Shown: in pieces, positions 45,654 through 56,347 of the stretch
How positions within the stretch are numbered: position 1 is the first letter of the stretch
Layout: each line of letters opens with the position of its first letter
Source of the DNA: Dryas octopetala
Lineage: Eukaryota > Streptophyta > Magnoliopsida > Rosales > Rosaceae
DNA length: 64,000 nt
Direction of reading: 5' to 3'
Assembly (NCBI GenBank): GCA_963921425.1
Contig: OY992832.1
Location: 26,873,489-26,937,488, forward strand
Notes under the pieces: generated by a model
Told to the model about the DNA's origin: nothing
What the model saw: only the letters and a program-made list of their open reading frames with translations
Databases searched by the model: none
Translations under genes and position numbers: made by a program

Positions 45654-46874
45654 CCAAATCTCTGAATTATACCTGGTCTTAACAGACAATGTCATCAATT
45701 TACGTGAAGACCGTTTTTAACTCCAGTTGTTGTCAAACTAGGAACTCCAGTTACCTAATGGAGATCGTTGCGACGTGGCAAATTGTGTTTTGTACTCGAA
45801 AACAAGCAAAAGCTTTGGACGCTAGGTAGGGGGACAACACACTCTGACTAGTGGATTTCCTGCATGTACTATATAATAAATACTGTATGATAAAGATGCA
45901 TGTTTTTGATTGGCATATCTACTTGGTTTTATGATGATGAGAATGATGACTGTTATGTATATTCTCGTGAGATTGTTATTGTGTTTGACTTGAGAGTGAA
46001 AGGTCCCTTACGGTAGACCCTGGGTTTCGATCCCCAAAATCTCATGAGGGGTTGTACGGACGGACTGGTCGATTGTCCTTCTTGGGAGGCCAGTCTAGGC
46101 GGTATAACCATGAAATGGCCACTTTCGCTACCCTGTCCCAGTCAAATGACTGCAGGACCTTGTTATGCTTTTGTGAGAGGGTAGTTAGCCCTAACGGCTG
46201 GTCAACAGGTATGATTCTGAACTTGGGCCCGGAAAACTGTATTTTGAAAATTGTATGAGCATGCTACTCATTTTACAAAGCTTGACAACTGGTTTGTGTT
46301 GTGCATTTGATTTTAAATTACTTCAAACTATTTTTCAAACCTAGCAGGGAGTTCCCTGAGGGGGAGCAATGAACGTATGTGATGCTCACCCCTACATTGT
46401 TGTTTTTCTCCCTCTCAGGTGCTGCGCGTGTGGACTTTGACGGCCTCGATTGAGGGGGTGGTGGTGCGGTCTCGAGCTTGTCAACTCATGTGTTCCTGTT
46501 TAGTCAGTATATTTTCCTTGGGCAGGTCCTTGGTGTCCTTTTACTATCTTTATATACCCTTGGTCATATCTTGTATATACACTGAGTCCTTGGGTTGTCT
46601 ACTTTTAAACTATCGAGTTTATATAAACAGTTTCTTTGAAGTTACTCTAAACAATAGTAGCTCCGAGGGTTGGTTTAATTCTGAATTAATTATTTCTGAA
46701 TAAACTTTCCGCTGCAAACTCAAGCACTCTGATCCAACCCATTTTTACTAAACCAAAAGTCTTAACCTATTTTGTGGATATTTGGGATTATAACACCGGG
46801 GGATTGGTTGTTGTAGTCTCAGGTATTCTCAAGATAGGTGCCTCTGTTACGTACCTGGGTTTCGGGGCGTGACA
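45654..46874 (+). repeat. D2 5' LTR, truncated at its left end
   Basis: It starts inside the LTR at CCAAATCTCTG, directly after A5, and ends GGGCGTGACA. No promoter block is left; that part (LTR positions 1-1366) is missing. Confidence 0.88.
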
Positions 46875-47531
46875 GTTAAAATGGTATCCGAGCAGTTTTC
46901 CTAAAAATGTTTTTAAAATAGAGTCTTCTGAAATTCTTTCTTCTTCCAAGAGTCTTGTTCGAAATTCTCTTGTTTATCATCCTTTGCTTCTATTCTTGAA
47001 AGTCATTGTTAAAGTCTGCCCATTTTTTTTTAGTCTGTCAGTTCTGTTGACAAGATGCCGCCCCGACGTCAAAACCGCGCTCAGCCACCAAACCAAATGA
47101 ACGCACAGCAAAAGGTCAACGGCTAACATTGGGCGAACGACTGTTGTGAGGAGAAATTATCTCTAGTATCACTTATAGTCGAGATCAATGGAGGTCTCCG
47201 TTTTCGCTTTAGTTTACGGGTTTGGTTATCAGGAGGATCCTCGACATTACGGTATCGTCAGATCAACGGAAGTGTCTTTGGGGACTGATATCAACCGTAG
47301 CTTGTTTTATCTTTTTAAAAATGAGTCTCCAGTATTTCGACTTGATCAATAGAGGTATTTTTCTCGAGAGTTGTTGTTATGCATGCTTTATCACTCAAGT
47401 AAAGTTGGATTATGATTGATTGAGAACGTAAAGGAGAAAACGTTGTACAGGAACTGGAGTCCACGTACCCACTTTTGGTTCGAGCACCCTTGGTAATCTC
47501 GAGGACGAGATTTTTTCTAAATAGGGGAGGA
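46875..47531 (+). other. D2 internal region: same remnant as D1
   Basis: Primer site TGGTATCCGAGC (46882-46893, one mismatch), gag start near 47055 stopped after about 23 codons, AT-rich filler, then polypurine tract just before 47532. It is nearly the same as 41041-41700. The ORF at 47222-47419 has no recognisable domain and is not kept in D1, where one base is inserted; I do not count it as a gene. Confidence 0.87.
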
Positions 47532-49567
47532 TGTGAGACCCGGAAATTTTCAAATTTATTTTGTGATTTTTCCGTATTTTCTAAAATTTTTATAGAATTT
47601 ATTTGTTGAAAAATCTAATTTTTCCACCTTGAGCTTTAATTGTTTTACCAACTTTGACTAGGGTTTTGACCCAAGTTAGAACCTTAAAAGGTAGTACTTT
47701 TACTCACGAACCCAACGGTGCAAGTCTCGTATTATTTCGAGTCCGGGAGATTATTTTATGAATTTCCTAAATTTTCTTAGTTTGTGGAGCTTGAAATTTT
47801 CTAAATTTTTCTAAAGGGCAAATTGATAATTTGACCTCATAGTTAATTAGTACTAGTTGATACGAGTCCGTAGTATTTTTCGGGATATTTTTCTGAGTCC
47901 CGAGCTATTTTTAATTAATTTCTGAAGTTGAGAAAAATAGGAAAAAGAAAATAAAATAGGAAATCACCAGATCGCGCCACGTGGCACGATCTGGAGCGTC
48001 CATCGCTGCATGGCAGCAAGATCTATGGCTGCATGTGCAGCCAAGTGTTAGTGCACATGCCACGTGCCACTTCCCCATTGGCCCATTTTGTGACGGTTGA
48101 CTTGAGTCAACCCAGTCAACTCGGATGAGTCAACCGAGTTGACTCACTTTCTCTCCCTATAAATAGTGACGCAACTCAGCTGGTCTTCATCCCATTTCAG
48201 CCGCACGCTTCCCAAGAGAGAGCTTCTCTCTCCTCTCTCCTCATTTCTCTCTCTTCTTCAATCTTGTTTTGAGTTTATCTTGAGTTCTGGAGCTCTTATC
48301 GACGATCCGATTTCGCCTACGCGATCGTGGCGACGAGCTCTTCAATTCTAGTAGTATGAAGACTATGTTTTGGTGAAGTTTTTTAAAAAATCATTTCTGA
48401 GCTCCATAAGTAATTTCTTGATCCCTGTCGAACTTCTGCTAAAATTTTGATAAATCTGTTGTTAATTAGGTTCTTTTAATCTTGTTACTTAGCAAGCCTA
48501 GTAGTACCGAGACTCTGCCCGTGGGAAGTCTTCAACAGGTATACCCTCAACCCAGCTTATTTAACCTGCTGTTATTTAAGTTGTGGTTATAGACGGAACG
48601 CTGTTTAACTGTTGTTATCAAATGAACTTAATAAATATTGAGGCCATATCAGTGGTAACCAAATAACGTGATGACTAAGGTCAGTCCATGAGCATACAGG
48701 CGTTGGGTACTGAGCCAGAGCTCCCTCAGTTTCCCCATGCACTGACCTGGTCACGTTGTAGGTTCATATCTGATCAACCTCCTCGACAATGAATTAAAAT
48801 AGATATAGAAACCACACGGTCTGACATGACTGTTTGCCTCGGGGTACAAGGTCATATCAGATTAAGAATTCAGAGAAGCCTAGCAGTTACGCTAGTGCCA
48901 AACCTCTGAATTATACCTGGTCTTAACAGACAAGGTCATCAATTTACGTGAAGACCGTTTTTAACACCAGTCGTTGTCAAACTAGGAACTCCAGTTACCT
49001 AAAGGAGATCGTTGCGACGTGGCAAATTGTGTTTTGTACTCGAAAACAAGCAAAAGCTTTGGACGCTAGGTAGGGGGACAACACACTCTGACTAGTGAAT
49101 TTCCTGCATGTACTATATAATAAATACTGTATGATAAAGATGCATGTTTTTGATTGGCATATCTGCTTGGTTTTATGATGATGAGAATGATGACTGTTAT
49201 GCATATTCTCGTGAGATTGTTATTGTGTTTGACTTGAGAGTGAAAGGTCCCTTACGGTAGACCCTGGGTTTCGATCCCCAAAACCTCATGAGGGGTTGTA
49301 CGGACGGACTGGTCGATTGTCCTTCTTGGGAGGCCAGTCTAGGCGGTATAACCATGAAATGGCCACTTTCGCTACCCTGTCCCAGTCAAATGACTGCAGG
49401 ACCTTGTTATGCTTTTGTGAGAGGGTAGTTAGCCCTAACGGTTGGTCAACAGGTATGATTCTGAACTTAGGCCCGGAAAACTGTATTTTGAAAATTGTAT
49501 GAGCATGCTACTCGTTTTACAAAGCTTGACAACTGGTTTGTGTTGTGCATTTGATTTTAAATTACCT
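47532..49567 (+). repeat. D2 3' LTR, first part
   Basis: TGTGAGACCCGG start. The promoter block with W-box palindromes is at about 48098-48145 and TATAAATA at 48158-48165. It ends with TACCT (49563-49567), the left target duplication of C2. Confidence 0.9.
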
Positions 49568-52013
49568 TGATGAGTGTGCATTTTGCATCACTTTATGATA
49601 CTAATTCCTTAACCTAGAGTGTTAGAACTCGCTATTTTGTGTTTCTTGTCTTGTTTTTGTGTTTTCAGGTCAAATGAAGCAGAAATGAGAAAAAGAAGCA
49701 AATGGAGCCATTTTGGGACAATTCCTGGTCAAACCAGAAAAACGAGTGAAATCCTGGTCAAACCAGGAAAAGTGCAGAAATCCTAGTCAAATGAGGATTC
49801 CTAGTCACACTAGGAAACATCAAGTCCAGAACCATCATTGCGGAGCCAGAAATGTGAAATCTTGATCCGAACAGGAAATCCTGGTTGAACTAGGAAACCT
49901 AACCCAACTAGGGAAAGGAGTCCTAGTGACACTAGGAGATCCCAGGGGCAATATGGTCATTATGAGAAGTCGAAATGGATAAGGAATCTCTCATTTTCAA
50001 GAAATCCTAGTTGCACCAGGAAATGTTTTTCAAGGTTCCAGAAGCTTCCAGAAGGTGGTGGACATCCATGGAAATGAATGGAGGGAAGAAATGAATTTGA
50101 ATTCAAATGGAAATGAGGGGCAAAATGGGAAGTCAAAAGTGGAGGGCCCATGGGCCCTAGGGATGCCGAACCAAGTGGGCCATGCATGCACATGCATGGG
50201 CCCAAACCCTAGCAGCCCAAAAGCCACACGCAAGGAGGTAGATGGCAGCCATGCATGCGCATGCATGCCATGCAAACCCTAGCAAGATAAGGGGCCATGC
50301 GCAAGCCCAAGGTGGAAGCCCATGGAGTGAAACCCTAGCCCATCTTGTGCAAGCTACTGAAGCCCAACATGGAAGCCCAACATGCAAGCCCAAAGCCCAA
50401 GACTACCAGCCCATGCGCCAAGGAGGGACCCTAGCTAGGCTAGGCGTGAGCCACTCAAGCCCATAAGGGAGCAGCCCATCACGCCAAGGCCCTAGTCAGC
50501 TAACCCTAGCTGAAGCCGTAAGGCACTAGGAGAAGGAAAACCCTATGCAGCCGCAAGTCTTTTCCTTGCCTCTCAAGGAAGGCTTCTCCTATTTAAATCC
50601 CCTCATTCAGACTTTTAGAGAACATTATTTTCTCTCCTCCTCCAGCCGAAATCACTCTCTCCCCCTTCTAGTTTTATTTTTCTGTTTTAGGGTTTTAGTT
50701 TCAGACTTTTATTTTCTTGTAAGGTGAGCCAAATTCAGAGAGAGGTTTAGAGAGAGGGTGGCGTGACAAGTGAGAGGGAAGGACCACCTGCTGCCGCAAG
50801 CCCAAGCTCACCTTGCCGTGAGCCAATTGCTTGTGTTAGGTGCCTCCTTCTTCCTCTCTCCTTGCCGCAGCCTCCATTTGTTGCACCTCTGATTTTTGCT
50901 TTCTTTTTCCTTCTAGTTTCAGATTTAATGTTGGATATTGGTTTCTGAATTTATTTAATTTAAGTTTCTGAATTTAATTAGTTTATAGCTTTGGTTCTGA
51001 TTTTAATTCGTTGTTATTTAATCTTTGCAATCTGATTTTATTTAGTTTTCTCTTTATTGCTTTCAATTCATGTTGCTGAGTTCCATTTGTTTATGCTTTT
51101 AATTTCTTTAATTTTGCGTTTCTGATTTCCGTTAACAAGCATGAATTGGGATTTTATTTATTTGTTAGTTTCTGATTTTATTTGTTTTATTTAATTATGT
51201 AGGTTAGTTATTCTATCTTGCATGTTAGTCGTAGGTTGATTAATGGATTCGTATGTTTTAACAAATCGTTTATCCGTCTCTTGGTCTGTTAGTTTGATGT
51301 TTGCACATATTAAATTTCCACTATCTATTAAAACCCCCGTCACTAGTTGTTTGCATCCTTTGACTGGCCACCTTAGGGTAATTGCATCTAGTTTATCTGT
51401 TAGGTTTAGCTGTGAAATAGTCAAAGACACTAAACCACAAGTAACAAGGGAATAAAGGATTATTCTTGGTAGTGGGGTTGGGCGACCTCTATAAGGAAAT
51501 AGTCAAAGCTTATATGTTGTGCATGTTTGACGTTCTCATAAAACTTAATGACTCCTGCATGGGTAACAGCTGCCCTAGCTTGAACTAGGGAACATGTAGG
51601 TTAACTAGCTAAGGAAGGCCCAAGAAGCTCTTAGTTTATGCATTAGGAGAACAATGGCGAGAAAGTAACTAGCCAAACCTTTTTAGCTGTCAAACTTTAA
51701 TATGTTGTGTTCAAATTAACTGTCATTAGCCTTGGATGGTTATTGCATGCTTATCTGATTTGAAACTGAAAATTAACATTGCAAGATAGAATAAAGTGTG
51801 TGTGCGTGTGGTGATGTGTGCGTGTGTTTCCATCTTTCAAAACCCCCCATTTAGTTATTCTAGTGATTATTTGCACTGATTTGTTGTATATTAACCATTC
51901 CCTGTGGGATCGACCTCGTGCTTGTACGCTTTGCTACTGATGCGATTCGTGCACTTGCGAGTAAACTTAGAATGAGGTAATTGTTTATTTTGTTCTAAGA
52001 AAACACATCAACA
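49568..52013 (+). repeat. C2 5' LTR (2446 bp)
   Basis: TGATGAGTGTGC to CACATCAACA. U3 has the palindrome array (about 49718-50020), GGGCCCATGGGCCC (near 50144), CATGCA clusters (50178-50272) and a TATA-like TATTTAAAT at 50590-50598. U5 blocks shared with family A lie at 51560-51645 and 51901-51966. No genes. Confidence 0.94.
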
Positions 52014-52019
52014 AGTTTT

Positions 52020-52037
52020 TGGCGCCGTTGCCGGGGA
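52020..52037 (+). other. C2 primer binding site, tRNA-Asp
   Basis: TGGCGCCGTTGCCGGGGA, identical to A1 and A2, 6 bp after the LTR. A 160-bp AT-rich leader follows to the gag ATG at 52198. Confidence 0.93.
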
Positions 52038-52197
52038 ATGGTGTCTAATATCAATGAATTGGTGTAATTAGTCATTAGAATTAGGTTATATTAGCTAGAT
52101 TTCAGTTTTTGTTAATTTTTAGTTTTTAATAAATGCCATGCCTTTATATGCATTCTTTCTACTGATTGTGTGTTTTTCTCTTGATTAGGTGTGTTTT

Positions 52198-54336
52198 ATG
52201 AACCCTGAACTTGTTGCTAGGTTGGAGAGGCTCAAGGACGAAGCTTTAGGTGCATCACAAGTCAGCCCGCAACCTAGTGCATCAGATTCGAGTAGTGAAG
52301 AGACTGAGAGTGTCGACATGGCTGAAGCAAATGAGATAGTGCCGCAGCCCCTGAGCCATTTTTCAGCACCTTCGCTGCCCACTCAACCATCGTGCATTCG
52401 GTATGCCACCATAGCCACTGATTTCGAAATCAAGAGTGGTCAGATTCATTTGTTGCCGAGCTACCATGGGCTGAATGGGGAGGATCCGATCCATTTCTTG
52501 AAGGAGTTTTCCGGGGTTTGTGAAGCCGCACAATTGAGGGGCCTGAACGCTGATCAGTACCGTTTGAGGATGTTCCCTTTTGCGCTTAAGGACAAGGCAA
52601 AGAGGTGGTTGTATTCGCTGCCCAGTGGTTCCATTTCGACATGGGATGATCTTTCGAGCAAGTTTTTGAACAAGTTCTATTCCATTTCCAAGACTAATTC
52701 GATTCGGAAGGAGATCCTTGGATTTGTGCAAAAGGCGGACGAACCATTCCATGAGACTTGGGACAGATTCAATGAGTTACTTACTAGCTGCCCACACCAT
52801 AACTTATCTCCTTGGTATGTGATTTGCTGTTTTTATCAGGGATTATTGGAGAGAGACCAAGCCAAGGTGGATTCGGCATGTGGTGGTGCATTCATGTCCA
52901 AAACGGAGGATGAGGCTACAGAATTGTTTGAGTCGCTTTCTTTGAGTTCTCAACAATGGGATTCCAATCGTGCAAGAGGAGGACCAAAGAGAGGGTTCTA
53001 TGAGGTGGCTGATGTGCCGAACACCATGGAGGGACAGATTATGGAAATCAAGACTATGGTGCAGAAGTTATCTTTGGCTCAAGAGAAGATGATGAGTGTG
53101 CAAGGACAAGGGGGTGACGTGGAACAAGTGAACCAGGTTGGGAGCTATCCTAGGGTGCCGTATGACCCATATTCCAACACTTACAACCCTGGATGGAAGA
53201 ACAACCCGAATTTCAGGTGGAGCAACAACAATGGACAGCAAGCTAGTGGGAGCACCAACAAGCCGTATGTGCACCCTAATGCCGAGAGGTCTAGTTTGGA
53301 GGACAAGATTGCTCAGATTGCTCAGAGCACCACTTCCCTTGCCCAAAGCACCAATGCCTTCATGAACCGTACCGAGCAGCAGATGCAAGCCAATTCGAAG
53401 GCTATTGCACACTTGGAGAGTCAAATGGGTCAGATTGCCACTACTTTGGGTCAGAGAGAGAAGGGAAAGTTGCCAAGTCAGCCCATCGTCAACCCGAAGA
53501 ATGAGGAGCATGTAAATGCTATTTTGAGGACTACTGCAAGAAAAAGAGTTAGAGTGGTCAAGACTAAGAAAGTGAAGGAAGTGATTGAGATCAGTGATAG
53601 TGAGGAAGAGGAGGATCCAGAAATGATTGAAGAGGAAGCTGATACACGTGTGATTCCCCTCATTCCGGACATTGAAATCACCAAATTTCCAGCAACCATG
53701 AGGGAATTGAAGTCTATTGAGAAGAAGGTTGAGGAGCAAGGGCATAGTCACAATGTTCCTAGGGAGATTCGTGGTTATCTCTTTGCATCTTTTCCAAGCA
53801 AGAAGAAGGATCCGGGCTCGTTGGTCATATCATGCAGCATAGGGGAGCATAAGATCACCAATGCCTTAGCTGACAGTGGTGCAGCTATCAATGTCATGCC
53901 GCTGGTTGTGTTCGAGAGGCTTGGATTTAAGGAGGCTGATTTGCAACCATTTGATGTGGACATTCGCTTCGCCAACGCTTCAGCCCAAAAAGCTTGTGGT
54001 ATGCTTGTGGATGTTTTGGTTAAATGTCGTAAATTACTAATCCCCTCTGATTTCATAGTGCTAGATGTGCCGACAATTCCGGGCGACGTCTCTATTATTC
54101 TTGGGAGACCATTTTTGTGCACCTCTAACATGGAGTACAAAGCATTGGAGAGCACCATGAAGATTCGGTACTACACCAAGCAAGAGGTGTATTTGCTCAC
54201 TTCCGAGATGCCAGAGAACGAGGAGATCATTTTTTATGGAGAGGAGAAGTCAGAGATGGAGAGCTTCTTCAGTTCGTTCCTAGGGAGTGCCGAGAGTAGC
54301 AATGGCAAAAAGAGGAAGAGGAAAGGACGCAAGTAA
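52198..54336 (+). CDS. C2 gag-aspartic protease polyprotein, intact
   Basis: 712 codons from ATG 52198 (MNPELVARLERLKD); an in-frame GTG at 52189 is not needed. Gag: acidic N-terminus (residues 20-45), Athila-type capsid core at about 75-260 (LKDKAKRWLYSLPSGSISTW, TSCPHHNLSPW, ACGGAF), an Asn-rich stretch near 330-345, a predicted coil near 360-420 and a basic/acidic linker. No zinc knuckle. The protease is at about 525-670 with DSGAAINVMP near 557 and IILGRPFLC near 635. It ends in a Lys/Arg-rich tail (GKKRKRKGRK). The product would assemble particles and process itself but needs RT and integrase from elsewhere, most likely a family A element. The ORF is open throughout, unlike C1. Confidence 0.95.
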   Translation: MNPELVARLERLKDEALGASQVSPQPSASDSSSEETESVDMAEANEIVPQPLSHFSAPSLPTQPSCIRYATIATDFEIKSGQIHLLPSYHGLNGEDPIHFLKEFSGVCEAAQLRGLNADQYRLRMFPFALKDKAKRWLYSLPSGSISTWDDLSSKFLNKFYSISKTNSIRKEILGFVQKADEPFHETWDRFNELLTSCPHHNLSPWYVICCFYQGLLERDQAKVDSACGGAFMSKTEDEATELFESLSLSSQQWDSNRARGGPKRGFYEVADVPNTMEGQIMEIKTMVQKLSLAQEKMMSVQGQGGDVEQVNQVGSYPRVPYDPYSNTYNPGWKNNPNFRWSNNNGQQASGSTNKPYVHPNAERSSLEDKIAQIAQSTTSLAQSTNAFMNRTEQQMQANSKAIAHLESQMGQIATTLGQREKGKLPSQPIVNPKNEEHVNAILRTTARKRVRVVKTKKVKEVIEISDSEEEEDPEMIEEEADTRVIPLIPDIEITKFPATMRELKSIEKKVEEQGHSHNVPREIRGYLFASFPSKKKDPGSLVISCSIGEHKITNALADSGAAINVMPLVVFERLGFKEADLQPFDVDIRFANASAQKACGMLVDVLVKCRKLLIPSDFIVLDVPTIPGDVSIILGRPFLCTSNMEYKALESTMKIRYYTKQEVYLLTSEMPENEEIIFYGEEKSEMESFFSSFLGSAESSNGKKRKRKGRK

Positions 54337-56347
54337 AGGAGATGGCAATGTCAGGCTGAAGACAGAAAAACAAGCGCTTATTGGGAGGCAACCCAAGTTT
54401 TTGTTTCGAATAATGGAGGAGGAGTCATTGAGAACCATGGAGGCCGCGCCTACCCTTGGAGTGTCCACGCTTGCGTACGCAAGTAAACAGTTTCTTTATT
54501 TCGCTTCATAAGACAACTTTTCATTTTGGTGTGTTTATTTGGTTTTGGATATTTGCTATTTCCCGTTTCGCTTAATTTGATCATTTTTGCATTTATTTCA
54601 TATACATTGAGGGCAATGTATCATTTAAGTGTGGGGGGAAGGGCAATTGTCATTTGTTAGTGTTTTTAGGTTAGAACAAGTGTTTAGGGTGTTTTAAGTG
54701 TTTTTGAGTGTTTTAAGAAAAAAGAAAAAAAAATTCGTTTTTAGTGTTTTTAGGTTAGGAAAAAACTTTTTCTTTTGTTTTTAAACTTAGGGTGTCAAAA
54801 CCCACATCAAAATGCACGATTTCATTAGATCTCATTCACCTTAGTGATGGATGTGATTCTTTTGAAGTGTGCGACATTGTTTTAAAAACAAAAAGTTTTT
54901 GAGTCATTTTGGTTGTTTCAGGTCGTTTTGAGTCCCCAACTAATTGATTTGAGTGTGCATGATTGTTATGAGCATGTTTTAGTATTGTGTGTATATTTGG
55001 TGTTCTTTTCATTCTAATAGTGTTCCATAACATATCTTGCAATTCTATGTCATTTGGCCTTGTTGATATGAATTTAGGTTGTGATTAGCATTACTAATGA
55101 TTATATGCATAATAGAGTAGACTTGCATGACCTAAGTGAGCTTTTGAGCCCTGTTCTTCAATTCTTGAGTGTTGCGCGCCACTCTGATTCTATCATTGTC
55201 ATATAAGTCGTTGTTTTGATCTCATTATCTTTCATTTGGTCATTTGCTTGGAATATGCATAATCTTGAATCAATGAGCTAGAACTCTTTTCTCGTGTACA
55301 CAAAGCATGCCGTATTTGCATAACTCTTGAGAAATGAATTTAGGCCCTTTTTGTGTACCCCATAGCCTGAAAGCCTACCCATTACATGTTTTATCCTTAG
55401 TTACCCATTTTGAGCCTTTTAAGCCGTTTTCTTTGTTACCCCATACCAAACCCTAAGTTTGGGGGTGTACCACCCCTTTTACCGGTTTTATCCTTTTTAT
55501 GGTGTTGCAAGTTGTTTATATGTTGATTGAGGTGAAAAAGAAGTGAAAAAGCATAGCCTATACAAAAATGTGTTAGAAAAGTATGTATGCCGTACCCAAA
55601 GAAAAGAAAAAAAAAAAAAATCAAAGAAAAGAGATGGGACGGTTTCAAAAGAAAAAAAAAAAAGTGAGCAAAAAGAGCTCAAGTAAGCTATGAAGTGCAA
55701 AGAAGCAAAGTGTACCTCAGAATGTTCTAGTGATGCTTGCAATTCCATGAAATTAGCCCTTTGTGTTTCCTTTTCATTTCAATACCCTATCCTAACCTAA
55801 GCCTTCATTATAACCCTATTAAAGTCCTAGCTGATCTCAAGAGTGTGTATTATACTTATGTGGAGTCTATTTAAGAAGGGAGCCTATGGCTATTGATTCT
55901 ATTTCAAGCATTTGTATTCCTTTCATGAGATCAGTATTCTTTCTAAAATGTGCCTTTATTTCATGTACATATGTGAGCTAATTGTTTTTGTTACATAATT
56001 CCTCTCACATATACTTTTGAGTGCACATATCAACCCAATTCTTGAGTGTTTATCATTGAGAGTATGCCATAGTGAGGATTGGAGTTGAATCTATTATGTA
56101 TGTATTGATTTAGTTTTGTTTGTCTAATACTTGGATTTGTGTCAAGGATGGCCTATATGACAATAGAGGAGCGAGGTATGTTATTTGAAATGTTATTAGA
56201 ATTTGAAGAATACCATTTATATGCCTTGCTTTCCTATGTGATTAATGGTTGTGCGCATGAATTCAGTTGTTGGGATGTTGGAGTCAGTCTTGAGTCTTTT
56301 CTTTCCTTTATTTGCTCGAGGACTAGCAAAATCTAAGTTTGGGGGTG
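54337..56347 (+). other. C2 3' untranslated region with three polypurine-like tracts
   Basis: AAGCGCTT at 54372-54379 and the inverted repeat TTGGGAGGCAACCCAA at 54381-54396; stem ATACATTG/CAATGTAT around AGGG at 54602-54621, then GTGGGGGGAAGGG (54631-54643); a second tract, AAGTTTGGGGGTG, near 55454-55467; a third directly at the LTR (56335-56347). A-rich homopolymers lie at about 55605-55620 and 55650-55663. The ORF at 56139-56336 has no known domain, and the matching A1 region (near 4560) has stops in that frame, so it is not called. Confidence 0.8.

Noticed and set aside
56139..56336. 65-codon ORF in the C2 3' region
   Set aside because: The homologous A1 sequence has stops in this frame and no domain is recognisable. 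Conservation there is at the DNA level.
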